From the NCBI GenBank assembly GCA_026724425.1, contig JAIUCV010000226.1:310001-374000 (forward strand): a DNA stretch of 64,000 nt, in the 5' to 3' direction. The translations under genes and the position numbers were made by a program. Origin of the DNA: Erythrophleum ivorense (Eukaryota; Streptophyta; Magnoliopsida; Fabales; Fabaceae). Positions 38,201 through 49,839 of this stretch are shown one piece after another. A model generated the notes under the pieces. The model ran no database searches and was not told the DNA's origin. It was given only the letters and a program-made list of their open reading frames with translations. How positions within the stretch are numbered: position 1 is the stretch's first letter; each line of letters begins with the position of its first letter.

Positions 38201-41200
38201 TGTAGAAATCACTTTCTAAAAGAAACCTAAGTGTATCTGTGTACCACAGATATTATATCAGCATAATGCCATGGTTTCTCAACACCAAATTGGATACATA
38301 TATCAAAGAAAAGGGGCCAAAAGAGGGTCTAAAGCAAAATTAAGATGAAAGTTCAAGTAAATTGCAACAAAAATTATTAGTTATTTATGAAAGTATAAAT
38401 TAGGGACCTCTTACATCCTGCCAGAACTCGAGGATCACCACCCAAAGGATAGAAATCTACACCAGCTGACTTAACAAATGTGTTAAAATTAGCATGAGTT
38501 GCCAACCTTACATGATGACCATGCTCCTGCAAGTAGACATTAGATCATTTTATCATTAAGTATGAGTTTAACCAAGCAAACAGTTGAGATTAAGAATTCA
38601 TAAGTAATTGGACAATCAAGCATTGACATGCTCTCAAATAGATCAGTAGCACAACTTTCATGACAACGATCATAGAAGTTGCTTCTCTCTAAATGATGTG
38701 TGTATGTGAAAAATATCAGAGAACAATCTTTCCCTCTGTTTCCTCTATTCTGCTGTGAATATAACATAAAAAAGATATAGGAAGACTAGCCAAACAGCCT
38801 CACTATAAGAGATGTTTCCCACTAGGATAAGGAAAAGTAAAATAAAATAATTCTCTGACCTACTGGGACAACTAACGACTAAGCCCAATAGCCAAACATA
38901 GCCAATAACCCAAAAAACACAATTACTAAACATTAAATGAAAAAACAAATTAAATCAATCCTAATCATTTCTTCTGACTAATGCTTCATAGACGACAGAG
39001 ACTCTTCATGACAACTGTTTCCAACAACATGAAAATAAATGAATCAGACACTTGCATGTTATGCTATCCTTTTTGAGGCAGAAACAGTCGGGCTACTGAC
39101 ATTTTAATGAGAAGGGATGGAGATATGACATGTCATGGATAATTAATAAGCACCATTGTCAATATTTTAGTGGCACAAAAAGTTGACAGAAGATTGCCTA
39201 AGGAATAAGATAATCACATTATGTGCTTAAAAAAAAAACTCATAACACACTTATCAAAGGGCAGAGGCGAGGAGGAAGGGCTTCATATGAACATTTGCAT
39301 AATATCATAACAAGAACTGATCAAAAGTCATGAGGGAGGAAGAAGACAATTGAATAATTCTGGCTCTAATAGTGAGAATGGATGATACCATTTGATGTGA
39401 CTTCAAAACACTTGCAGGTAGCAGATTGCTAGATTCTATTAGTTAGGATAAATAAAGTGATGAACTTAAACATCATGATGTTAAAGTCATCTATACCACA
39501 AGACATGCAAGTAACAAATAACCAAATCACTATGATTTGATAATGCAATCCTTATTTGCAACAAGATAAGTGCGATGAAAATATTTAAACATGCCTGAAG
39601 CCTCTTTGCAATGGCCAGAAAAGGTTGTACATCTCCTCTAGTTCCAACCACTAGTATGACAATTTGTAACCTTGGAATTGATTTTTTGGATTCAGAAATA
39701 AAACTTCCACTCGTTGTTGACTCTTCAAAAGATTGAAGCTCTAACAATTCTGAAGCAACAGGTGAACTTTTTCCTAGATCAACCTCAACAGTCCCATCAT
39801 TTTGTATCTTCACTAGTTCCACTATCAATTTTTGCTGAGAAGCACAAAAAGAAAACGTTATGACCAACTTAAAACCACAAATTCAGACCTCAATATTAAA
39901 AAGAAAGATAAAAAAAGAAATGCAACATAGTTTCAACTTTCAACAACCCAAAAAACAAGTGAAGGACTAAAAGACGGAAAGGCTCTTCCAAAGGGTAAGT
40001 AGATAAACTACTAATACTTCACTGTGAGTGAGAAAGGGAAATGAGATGAATATATTAAATGTTCAGTATTTACAACCGTGTGGCTGAAAAAGTATTCATA
40101 CAGCACAACAATTTCAACTATACCACTGTATGTGGATACTAGGTCAAGGGAGAGGCAGTGTCACCCTTAATAAAGAGAATATAATTAAATGAGGGAATAG
40201 AACCTTGACCTGAATATGTTGAACATATAAATGCACAAGTTTTTATAACGCTTCTTTTTCTATCAAAACAATAAATGCAGAGGTAGAACTATCTCAGATA
40301 TGCATCATTCAAACAAAATATAACAGAACATATAAACAAGTACTAATATCTAATTATAACTTACTCAAATTAGAGTAAAAATGCACTAACCCAAGTTTTG
40401 ATATTCAACATCATGTGCATGTAATGACATCAGTAACTACCTTCTCACGCTCTGACAGCCTGTCCAACATTAGATCCTGCCTTGATGACCCCCTCTTTTC
40501 TGGCATAGATCTAGAAAGTATAATCTCATGGTCAGCAAGAAGCCTGTTCCTCTCAGTTCCAACAGGTGCCGTGATGGAATGGTCCAAAGCTTCAATACGA
40601 ACTTCTAACATTATTAAAGAAATCAAATCAATCTTACAAGAGAATCAAATTATAAACGATTGTCCAATGAATTCAAGAATGGTAACAAGAGACACGACCA
40701 ACAGCATTTACCCAAGGAGGGCTGGGAAGTGGGCATCACACTCAGTTCTTTAGATTAATAGGAATAAAGTTCTTGAGGTCTAAAAAATAAAAAGGGGAAT
40801 GAAAATAATGTAAATAATATTTAGCTTCTAGATATGAATTTGTATATCTCAAAGATAATCAAAACTAAATATTCTATTTAGAAATGAAAGTGGCTATTTG
40901 GGTAAGGCGTTTTAAAGAAGGCAAGTTGGATTGTCTTAGAACAAACAAATGATGATAAAAGAAAGGAAGAATCTTGAAGAAGAAGTTTCATGAAGCAATT
41001 TCTTTTCTCTTTATCTAAATCTTGATTTTAGTGCTGGACGCCTAGACCATATTTATTAAGTACGTACACTTCTTCCTATTTCACTAGCAAGGACAAGGTC
41101 ACTAGGTCAACAAGGTTCAATGGACTTATACAAGAAGTTATATTGCACCAACGGCAACCACCTGTCTGTAACTTTGCACATTAAGCATTACAACTTTATT

Positions 41201-41829
41201 TTCTCCATCAAATTCAAAAGCAGCCTCACTTTAACACACGATGGGCTGCTTCTCTGCTTTTCATCCAGTACTTTTAATAGCCAATATTGCCTTAGTAAAG
41301 CATTTGTCCAATAACTAGAATCCCAATGAGGTCATTCATACCATTCAGCCAACAATCTCCTTTTATGCTCTATCATCAGAATCAACCTTGATTGTATAGT
41401 TATAGAGATTTTCCCAGCCATACTTAAAGGAGAAATAACTTCGTCCTCTCTAAACTGCACTATGTGGATCATTTGGACTATAAAGACCTTCATTAACCTA
41501 CAATACAACAATAGAATGCCTATTTCACAGTAATCAATTACCTATTAAGAGTGACAAAAGAAGCCATTACTTATTAGAGCTTCAGAGTACTAACCTCGAG
41601 GTGAAGGACTAACTCCCGAGGACTTCTGACCCAAAATTATCTTCCAATCCTCTGCCTCCTTAAAAAAAGCTGAAGATGAAGCAAGGGTTTCATCTTTAGA
41701 CCTGCTATCCCCTATCACCGACTCATCATCATCCACTTGCCTGAGATATTCCTTATTTTGTTGGGTGACAATACCTTCTTCTTCTCCTACTAATTCTTTG
41801 GGCAAATTTTCAGCCGCATTACTGCCCAT
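25373..41829 (-). CDS. Sterol 3-beta-glucosyltransferase (UGT80A type), 14 exons
   Basis: Transfers glucose from UDP-glucose to the 3-hydroxyl of membrane sterols to make steryl glucosides (known for the family). Exons, 5' to 3': 41829-41595, 40604-40441, 39834-39595, 38526-38415, 37089-36919, 35859-35796, 34481-34424, 34294-34117, 33840-33710, 28591-28489, 27341-27265, 27051-27004, 26788-26639, 25576-25373. All phases join without stops to give 644 residues, close to the known plant enzymes (about 640). Residues 1-130 are variable. The glycosyltransferase-28 N-domain starts at VVGTRGDVQPF (near 195-205), with NKGLIPSGPAEIS and NPPAYGHVHVAEALG following. The UDP-sugar site is CPHDWLFPQCSAVVHHGGAG (499-518) and GDQFFWGDR (536-544). 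It contains no membrane segment. The start is the only ATG in exon 1's frame after the upstream stop at 41929-41931; a further 5' exon cannot be excluded. Several introns carry transposons. Confidence 0.95.
27663..27830. mobile_element. MITE in UGT80 intron 10
   Basis: A 168-bp element. Its left end (ACAGTTTAGTTCAACTTGG, then TGGAAAATTATTCCACTTTG) is the inverted counterpart of its right end (ACAGTTCCATTTGGCTTGG, then TGGAATAGTTTTCCACTTTG). The terminal inverted repeats are about 39 bp; there is no coding content. Target duplication was not resolved. Confidence 0.78.
29201..29231. repeat. (GA)n microsatellite
   Basis: AG dinucleotide tract of about 31 nt in UGT80 intron 9, just before a 74-bp tandem duplication. 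Confidence 0.95.
29244..29391. repeat. 74-bp tandem duplication
   Basis: Two adjacent units, 29244-29317 and 29318-29391, each starting AAAGGAAATTTGTCCATTAC. They are nearly identical (an A/G difference in AATC[A/G]CTACAG), so the duplication is recent relative to the surrounding repeats. Confidence 0.92.
30349..32072 (+). mobile_element. 5'-truncated RTE-type LINE in UGT80 intron 9
   Basis: A non-LTR retrotransposon fragment inserted in the 5.1-kb intron 9, antisense to the host gene. The endonuclease is missing; homology begins within the linker before reverse transcriptase (KLAKSRERKTRDVDQVK). It ends with the characteristic 3' part after the stop codon and a (TTG)7 tail at 32050-32070, typical of plant RTE elements. 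No clear target duplication was found. Confidence 0.9.
30355..32037 (+). pseudogene. RTE reverse transcriptase, nearly intact but one stop
   Basis: The frame runs for about 560 codons with a single internal stop (TAG at 30460-30462, where relatives have a basic residue in RW[R/K]NYF). The part after it is open to the natural stop (TAG, 32035-32037). The reverse transcriptase domain shows GRAVGPNNIPIEVWK, NYRGIKLMSHTMKLWERVIE, NQFGFMPGRSTMEAIYLLR, MVFIDLEKAYDRIPR, the catalytic FADD (codons 31267-31278) in MLFADDIVLIGES, and FKYLGSVIQ. The C-terminal part has RWFGHVGRRP, typical of plant RTE. The expected 'GLxQGSxLSPYLF' box reads GLYQRSTLSPYLF, with Arg for Gly. With no endonuclease and an internal stop it cannot move by itself. 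Confidence 0.9.
32073..32733. repeat. Unclassified repeat-like sequence in UGT80 intron 9
   Basis: Downstream of the LINE tail the sequence contains recurring phrases (ATGGAGCTC, GACCCAAG, CCCAAGCT) and looks like transposon-derived non-coding DNA. It has no readable protein and no defined ends. Confidence 0.3.
32734..33236. mobile_element. Foldback MITE with 8-bp target duplication
   Basis: A 503-bp element flanked by GAGAATCA on both sides (32726-32733, 33237-33244). The two halves are inverted copies that meet near 33000 (CTTCTATCAATCTA and TAGATTGATAGAAG). Each arm is built from repeated phrases of the type 'AGGGACCAAATTGAGAAATA' with variable spacers, so the arms also contain internal direct repeats. 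No protein is encoded. An 8-bp duplication would fit hAT-type transposition. Confidence 0.82.
37529..38057 (-). mobile_element. LTR-like insertion in UGT80 intron 4, 16-bp flanking repeat
   Basis: A segment of about 0.5 kb (37545-38041) lies between exact 16-bp repeats AAAGTATATATTTCTA (37529-37544 and 38042-38057). Its middle resembles the gypsy LTR of this window in word order: 'CGAGAGGCTAGAGGCTCTC ... CCAAATCTTCC' against 'TGAGAGGCCAGGTTCTTTCC ... CCAAATCTTCC'. It also contains a C-run at 37821-37835. It is probably a solo or truncated LTR-type retrotransposon piece. The 16-bp repeat is longer than an LTR element normally makes. Confidence 0.5.
37821..37835. repeat. Poly-C run
   Basis: Fifteen consecutive C residues within the LTR-like insertion, striking in otherwise AT-rich DNA. 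Confidence 0.95.
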
Positions 41830-42984
41830 CCCGAGAATCTCCAATTTCTTCAATTCTTGATAATTCTTTAAGTCGGCAAAATTTATAAGAACCAAACAAA
41901 CCCTGAGGATAGCAACTTTGATACCCTCTCAACAAACTCAAACGTACCATATAATCAGCAATTAAACCCACCGAGCCCACTCGCTCGGAAGGACTTTAAC
42001 ATTTCGGTTTCTTCTGTTATGTGAACACTTGCAATTCCCTTCAGCTTTTCTCACATGCTAAAGCACCCATAAGCACGTGGCAAGCTAGCCAAAGAACAAA
42101 ACAGAAGTTTGACAACTAAAATCCTTAGCAACGAACATAATTGACCAACTAGCACACCCACCAGTCATTCGAACACGAAGAAAGGTTGGTGAGCTTATAG
42201 TTTAAAACATGTCTTCACTAATTTTTGACCCAGTTTAAGTATGAAGCGGTACTTGAGAATTAATCTCAAGTTTCAACAAAAGCAGAGAAAACCCAGAATC
42301 ACACTTGTGGAAGGTACCAGAAATTGTGCAGAGGAGACAGAAATAACATGAAATCACCTTATTCCCCGTTCAAACCAATGATGCTAGTGTTTCCGATTAT
42401 TATGAAAAAAGAAGGAAATTAAACAGAATATTTTATTCGAAAAATTGAATTGGGTTTCGAGATGGTGGCTGTTCTTGACAAGGAAGTTCCTCACTGTCCG
42501 AAGCTTGACATTTAATTGACACGGAGTCATGCAAAACCCTATAATATCGAGTAAGGTGTCTCAAGATGTCATGCATGACATTTTCATACTTCAGCACTCG
42601 TCTTCAGAGGATAAAAGAATCCAAGAAAGTTTGCAATTTATGAAAGCAAGAATCTTTGGCCCGAGAAAATCTCGCGAAGTTCAACTTTGCGTAGCATATT
42701 GAGGGGGAAAAAGTTAAAAGGCTTTTTCTCGTGAGAAAAGGAAGTTTTTCTGTTATAATTCGGACAATCCCTTTAACTTTCGGATATTAAAGATTCGTTT
42801 GGTATAGAAAGAAAATTAAGTATAAAAAAATAATTTTATAAATATAAAATATTTATAATATTTTTATTTTTAATAATTAAATAATTATTATTAAAAAATA
42901 TTAAATAATTATTAAATAATAATTATGAGAGTAAAATTAAGATTTCTCTTAATTTTTTTTTCTTTTATCAAACTGTCGTGATAG

Positions 42985-43295
42985 ACAATTTTTTAAATTT
43001 GACAATAGTTTCTTAAATTTAAAAATTACATGTAAATAACCTTTATTGTTTGTTAATTTATTATTTCATTGATAGAAGTGTAATATATTAAAAATTCATT
43101 TATATATAATTTAAAAATTATTTACACATAATTTAAACTTCAATAACGTATTTGTATAAAAAAAATAAAATTTATTTAATATGACATCTCATCCTTCTAT
43201 TAATAAATTAACAAACTTATTAATAACAAAGATTACCTATAAAAATTTTAGATATTTTATTATTAAATTTTAAAAGTGATAAGAATTAAAAATTG
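42985..43295. mobile_element. Probable foldback MITE
   Basis: The left side (ATTACATGTAAATAACCTTT, then ATTGTTTGTTAATTTATTA and GATAGAAG) is mirrored on the right as its reverse complement (AACAAACTTATTAATAACAA, AGATTACCTATAAAAATTTT). It is about 0.3 kb with no coding content. Ends are approximate. Confidence 0.4.
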
Positions 43296-45491
43296 CATGT
43301 AATTAGCTGATTTTTTTTATTAAAATTCTTGATAAGATTGAAAAAAATATTTTTTTATACAAATAAGTTAAAAATAATTAAATTATAATTACAAATATAA
43401 TTTTATTAATAAAATGATTATTTATAAATTTATTATTATTAAATATATTTTAATATTTTAAAAATTAAATAATATATTATATATTATATTTATTTTATAT
43501 AATATTACATATCTTTTTTATATTAAAAAAACCCTTCCAATACCCACCCCAAAGTCAAAAAACCCTCCAATACCCACCCCTCTCCCCACCTCATCCTCAC
43601 TCCTCCCACACTCTCATGCCAAATCAAAAATTCCCTCCCACCCCTAAATAAGGCCTCATATGGTAGATGGAATCCTCTTTGATAAAAATAAAAAGAAAAT
43701 ATTAAATAAAATGTAATTGAATCAATTGTATTTAATATGATAAAAAAAAGAAAAAAAATACTTTTTCTTTTGTCTATTTGGTATGATAGGAATAATGATT
43801 GAATGGAAAGTAAGTAATGACAAATAATTAAAATGTTCTTAATTTAAAAATAATAATATAAGAATGGAAACATATAATATATATTTATTATATTATGTAT
43901 ATATTTATATATATAATGAATAACATATTTAATCTCTATACATGATTTACAATTGTGTATATAATTGATATTTTAGCATTTTTTTAACTCAATGAAATAA
44001 CACTTTAAGCATTTATAAGGATTATTTGATGTAGTTAAACAAAATAGTTTAGTTGTCTCAGCCATACAAATGAAATTATTTTAGATAAAAATAAAATTTT
44101 GGGGATTAGAAATATTTCGAGGATCTTGTGTTATTTCTTGAAAAGCTTCCAAAAATTACAAAAAACTGAAACTTGCCCAATAAAACTTGGTCATTCATTT
44201 CATCGGTTGACATTTAATCGAAATTTGATTCCACTGGATTTTGGTCGAATATTTCTAATTGAATGTTAGTCAGTTTTTTTAATTTGTTAATTATTATTTA
44301 TATAATTTATTATTTTTAATATTAAATTTTATTAATTTTTTTGGTTTTGTAATTAATTAAAAAACTATTGAAATAATTTTTTGGCTTTGTAATTATTTAA
44401 AAAATAATACAATAATAATCTTTTTAGCTTTGTAATCAATTAAAAAAGTAAGAAAATAATAATTTTATTTTCTTAATTTTAGGATCCCTCTCATTAAAAA
44501 AATATTATATAATAATTAAAAATAATATTTAAAATTATTTGATTTAAAAAGTATATAAATGAAAAAAAAAATTAAAAGTGTGTGTTTCATCAGCTTCTTT
44601 TGATGGATTTTGCGGTACACAAGAGCATTAAGGACTTTTTCAATTTTAAGTTTCAAAATCATTTTATCTTCCTGTGCAACCACGCAATTCTCGACTAATT
44701 TCATTTTTGTTATATTTTTTTATTACCACACACAAAAAACAAATGATTCCTTTCTATTTTTTGATAGACTTATTTTTCATTTCTAACATTATACCAAACA
44801 GGGTTTATGTATGTTGAAAAGTGGAGCATTTGTCTCATATATTTAAAGTATATATATAAAGATTGACATTCAAACATTATTTTTATTAAAATAAAATAAT
44901 TAAAATTGAACACAAAGTGAGCAACTCCGTGTTTAGCATTTTCAATAAATAAAAAATAAAAAAAGGAATGAAGTGCTGCTCCTTTCGTGTTTCTTACCCC
45001 ATATATATGTATCATATAAATAAATAAATAAATATATATATATATATATAATAAAAAATATTTTAACAGCATATTCTCATTAAATGTTTTTGTCAGGTTA
45101 GTATTGCTGTCAAATAGTTGCTTAAAAGAATTCTATTTTTACCATATTTTTTATAATATTTATTATACTCTTATTATTATCCTTTTCTATTATTTTTTTA
45201 AATCAAATATGCAAAAATTATTTTCTATTCACAAAACACTTTTTTTTAATTCTATTTCTCTTTCCATTCATTTATATTATTTGTACCAAACGCCATTACC
45301 CTTGAGGGCCATGTAGAGATCATGGAATCTATCTAGCATGTGTTTCATTATTTGTTACTATTCGACTGAGTAAAAGAATCTTCACACCTATCGACTCTCA
45401 GTTATATAAAGCCCGAAAACCTTTTTAAGTATGATTTATCAGAGTTTTCTTACTGCTTTAAAACCCTAGCTAACTTAAGCATTAAAGTGTT

Positions 45492-45864
45492 AGGAGTAAA
45501 TTGTAAAGAATTTTTTTAAATTTTATTGAAATTATATAATTTTTTATTTTTAAAATATATACAAATTTTGTCTAAAACAAAGAACAAATTATACAGTTTT
45601 TTTACATTTTTTTAAAATTATATAAACCCTTTTTCTATTTTTAGGAGAAGTTTGTATATACTTTAAAAATAAAATATATTTATGTAATTTTAAGAAAATT
45701 TTTAAAAAAATTATGTAATTTACTATCTATTTTAAGAGAGGTTAATATATATTTTAAAAATAAATAAATAAACCTATATAACAAACTTTGTGTAAGTTTT
45801 AAAAATAACAGAAAGATTTATATACTTTTAACAAAATTCAAAAAAAAATTATGTAATTTACTCT
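45492..45864. mobile_element. Probable MITE flanked by 15-bp repeats
   Basis: The ends are imperfect inverted repeats (TAGGAGTAAATTGTAAAGAA against TAGAGTAAATTACATAATTT) and the element is flanked by AAG[C/T]ATTAAAGTGTT at 45477-45491 and 45865-45879. The interior is AT-rich and repetitive with no protein. Confidence 0.5.
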
Positions 45865-46606
45865 AAGTATTAAAGTGTTTTCAAGGGCCATCAAACTCCC
45901 TCAAAATTTCACCGAACTCACTTTATTTTCCCACCTCACCTTAAAATTTGTTCTAAAAACTTACCACCAAATTGCCAATTACCATATATTGCAGCTTTAT
46001 TTTTTGGCCTGATATCATATATTGCAGCTTAATCAACCGTATTTGTCTGTTTTGCTAATTGAATGCCAGGTATCAAAGAAAAGAAAAAAAAATGTAATAA
46101 GTGAATAAATAAAATAAAAAATAACACTTATACTCTCAACTTTTTAAAAAATAAGTAAGTGAGATACGAAATAATAAATATTATTAAATAATAATTATAC
46201 AAATATAATAAATATTGTTGATAAAAAAGATTATCTTTCTTGTTGATGAACCAAACAAGTTTGTAGTCTCTTTTCTAAAAATCAAAGGGGTTAAAAGTCC
46301 AAGAAAAAAAATTATAGTTAAATCTCTATAAATTAATACCGTTGAGACCATGAAAACTTATAAATTAATTGGTATATTATTTAATATATAATTTTGATTG
46401 GTAAGGGAAGTATTAATTTATATATCAAGTGGGATGTATATATTTCATTTAAAATGTATTATGTTATAAATTTAACAAATTATTAATTTAATTATATTGG
46501 TCCTAAATCAACATTGATCAAAAATACTATTGAATTGAAGTTTTGTTAATTTATAAAGTATAATACTATATATGAACACCGTGATCATGTTAGAGAGTAT
46601 AGTAGG

Positions 46607-46608
<2 letters not shown>

Positions 46609-46644
<36 letters not shown>
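46609..46644. repeat. (ATT)n microsatellite
   Basis: About 12 uninterrupted TTA trinucleotide units. Confidence 0.96.
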
Positions 46645-46645
<1 letters not shown>

Positions 46646-46948
46646 AAGTACAGAAAAATTAAACAATGAAATGATTAGTAGAAAGCATACTATTGTAGAT
46701 TTTTTTTTGGGGGGTGTTAGAGACTATAGTTAACAAATCAATCAGCACAATTGTTGCCTTCTGCAAGTGTGGTAGAGCTTTTGTGTACGTAACCCATAAT
46801 CCAACTTCCAAACCTTTCACAGCTCCATAAGGGTGTTGAATTAATTACATAATTAATTGCACAAATGAATTTGTGTCATGTCTATTTTCATTGTGAGATT
46901 TTGATGTTGACAAATACTGTATCACGACGAAACTTGTGATTAAAATTA

Positions 46949-47144
46949 GCAAAAATTATAGTTGAATACTTGAAATTGAAGATATTTATGGTAAAGGGTC
47001 TAAGGATTAAAAGTTTTAATTTAAGATCTTAAATTATAATTTTTTATATAGTTTAAATTTTTTATCCTTATATCTTTCAAAACAATTTTAATATTTAAAA
47101 TCATTAAATATAAATATCTTTAAGTACTCAATTACGATTTTTTC
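46949..47144. mobile_element. Mutator-like MITE
   Basis: A 196-bp element with inverted ends GCAAAAATTATAGTTGAATA / GAAAAAATCGTAATTGAGTA, flanked by the near-identical 9-mers TTAAAATTA (46940-46948) and TTAAAACTA (47145-47153). No coding content. Confidence 0.62.
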
Positions 47145-47201
47145 TTAAAACTACGAAGATAACTAAACAAAGATTGTTTGTCCAAGATTGAATTTATATT
47201 T

Positions 47202-47409
47202 GGAAAAAACTTATATATAATTCTTTATGTTTTTGTTATCAAATTCTTTAATAAAAATATAATAAGTATATAATTTTTTAATAATAACATGATAAGTGTA
47301 TGATTTTTATTAAAAAATAATATATATGATTTTCTAATTAAACTATACATTGTCATATTTTAGCCAAAAAATCATATACTTATTATATTTTTATTAAAGA
47401 ATCTAATAA

Positions 47410-47448
<39 letters not shown>

Positions 47449-47471
47449 AAATTGCTTCAAAATCTGATCCT
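47202..47471. mobile_element. MITE related to the nested one at 9470-9678
   Basis: The left end GGAAAAAACTTATATATAAT resembles the GGGAAAAACTTATATGCATT end of the MITE at 9470. Long inner inverted repeats (TTTAATAAAAATATAATAAG on both arms) make most of the element a hairpin, with a TA microsatellite (47415-47447) expanded near the right end. The flanking 9-mers TTTATATTT / TTTGCATTT match at 7 of 9. Another decayed copy probably covers about 47541-47740. Confidence 0.55.
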
Positions 47472-47744
47472 TTGCATTTATATAATTGGAGGTTCAAAGT
47501 GATCAATTGTAGAAAATAACTTAGGATTAAATTTAGTGATAATTTCTTATATGTTTGTTATTAAATTTTTTAATAAGATTATAACATATAAAATTTTTTT
47601 TAAAATCTAATTAAATGATGTTGACTGTTGAGTTATAAAAAATATATTTATATATAAAAACTAAATATTTATCATGTTATTATTAAAAGATCATATATTT
47701 ATTATATTTTAATTACAAATTTTGATTATAAAGATATCTACCAC

Positions 47745-49839
47745 TTTATTTAAGTTATTGTCATAAAATTATATTTTCGTTAAGGGTTATGAATAAAATA
47801 CTGTAGAGGGATCTATTGGCAAGGGTCGATATTATAATTCCATGTCCCACAACAAGACAGTGCCAAGTTTGCATGTAGAACATTGAGAGTATCGCAAAAA
47901 AATAAACTAAGTAAATCATAAATTTTTAAAGTTTTTTTTTGGCCAAAAAATTCTTTCAACAATTGTTTTATGGAAAAATTACAATTAAAGATCATGAAAT
48001 TTAAATATTTACTTTTAAATATCTTGTACTTTAAAAATATTTCAAAGTACTAAAGGATAGTTACTTTTGAAAGTTTTAATAATAATAATTTCATATTATA
48101 ACTAATAGGAATTCAGATTATTTTACCCAATAATTTTTCTATTCATCTGTGTTTATTTTGTTTAAACCATTCAGATTTAAAAATAGTCTCCAAACTATCA
48201 ATTTAAAGAAAATAATAATTCAGATTCAAAAAAATTTAAATTTAAACTATCTAAATTAAATTTGAACAATCTAAATAAAATGAGTATGATTGGATAGAAA
48301 AGTCACTGGATAAATAATTCAAACACTAATAAATTTGGTCACTAATAATTTTGGTTGACCAGTAAGGATTGAGAAGAACATTAATTACTAGCAATTCTAT
48401 TAGTTGTTGACAATAATTTTATTACTACTCAATACACTTTCATGGACCGTTTGGTAGTGGCTATGGAGGGAGAAAAGAAATAGGATTCCATATCTTATCA
48501 TATTTGGTAGCCACAATTGAAATATTGAGTAAAATAGCTTTAGCAAATCCATTCGTCAAATTTGTACATAAAAGGTGAGCATTTATAGAATATAATTTAT
48601 TTAAAATTTATTATATCTTTATTATTATTACCTAATATCTTATTACTCTTTTTTCAAGTAAGGACTTTTTTTTTTGGCTTAGTATTTCTTTTTATTCTTA
48701 TATTATTTTTGTTTAATTAAATATATATAAATAAAATAAAATCTCTATTCATTTTTATATCATACTAAATATAATAAATTTCATTTCATTCTACTTGCAT
48801 CCTTATTTTCTTTAGAATTTCATTATAAACAATTCTGTATAGAAATTAGAATACAAAATTTAAAATATTAAATCTTTTAAAAAATTATAAAATATAAAAC
48901 ATTTTAAAATAAATAATTTAATTTTCTAATCCCCAATTATAATTTTCTCTTCTCAATTGGACAACAAATCACGATATTCCACATATAAATAAATAGATAA
49001 TTTTAAATTTGACCCAAAAATAACATTATAATAAATATTTATCAAAAGGCAATGATCGAATAGAACTCAAATTGGATGATGTCAAATAACAAGCACAATC
49101 AATTAGTAGGCTAACATAATGGGGACATGTGGCAAAGCCCTTTAAACTCAGTTTAATTGTCAGGCTAGTCTCGACCCTAGCCTAACAATGTTAACTGGCA
49201 TGACTAGTCAAATTAATTGATCATGTTAGTAATTTAAATTCAAACGAGGGCATGTGTTAAGTGTGGTTGGCTAAGAAAAATTACACTGAATTTTGATTTG
49301 TTGCAAGAAATAAAAGGAGATAATGTTAAAATTTCAAATTATGAAAAACCCCCCAGAAGCTTTGTTTTAAGTCGAGTGGGCCTTCCATTTTCTTCACAAA
49401 TTCATTCTTCAACCTCTACTTCTTCTCCTTGTCATGTTTATTCTTCATATGCAGTTGGGATAAAATTTTTTCACATCTTATTTAGAGAAAGGCAACAATA
49501 AAGATATGTTTCATAAAAATTTAATTTTCTTCATCTATCTTATTTTATATTTCATAATATGAACAAAATATTATTTTTAATTGAAATAATATTTAGAACA
49601 AAAAGTGTAAAATAAGCCATAAAAAGCAAATAATATTGTTAAAATGAGGAAAAATAGAAAGAATCAAAATAAAAGTTTCGTATGAGAAATTTTACTTATT
49701 ATTCTTTAGTATTTGTTCACATTATTTGTTTTAGTTGATTATTTTAGGTTATTCACATTATTTGTTTATTATTTGGTATTATTTACATTAGAAATTATTT
49801 ATTTATATGTTGATGTGATTTTGGTAAATGCATAGAAAA
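47745..49839. other. No gene seen; AT-rich intergenic DNA
   Basis: No supported coding region. The open frame near 49298-49501 shows no family resemblance. A stretch near 48440-48560 has MITE-like words (CCGTTTGGTAGTGGCTATGG and later TTTGGTAGCCACAATTG) without defined ends. Confidence 0.4.

Larger units (their letters stand above)
41830..46939. other. UGT80 upstream region, then AT-rich gene-free DNA
   Basis: The first 0.7 kb (to about 42560) is less AT-rich than the rest and should contain the UGT80 promoter and leader; no single element can be assigned. From 42780 onward the DNA is extremely AT-rich, with decayed inverted-repeat elements and no supported gene. Confidence 0.45.

Noticed and set aside
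41590..41895. UGT80 start extended upstream to 41895
   Set aside because: The codon there is TTG, not ATG, and a stop follows further upstream at 41929-41931 with no ATG between; ATG 41829 is the first usable start.
49298..49501. Small open frame as a gene
   Set aside because: No recognisable motif, no splice or leader context, and it sits in AT-rich repeat DNA.
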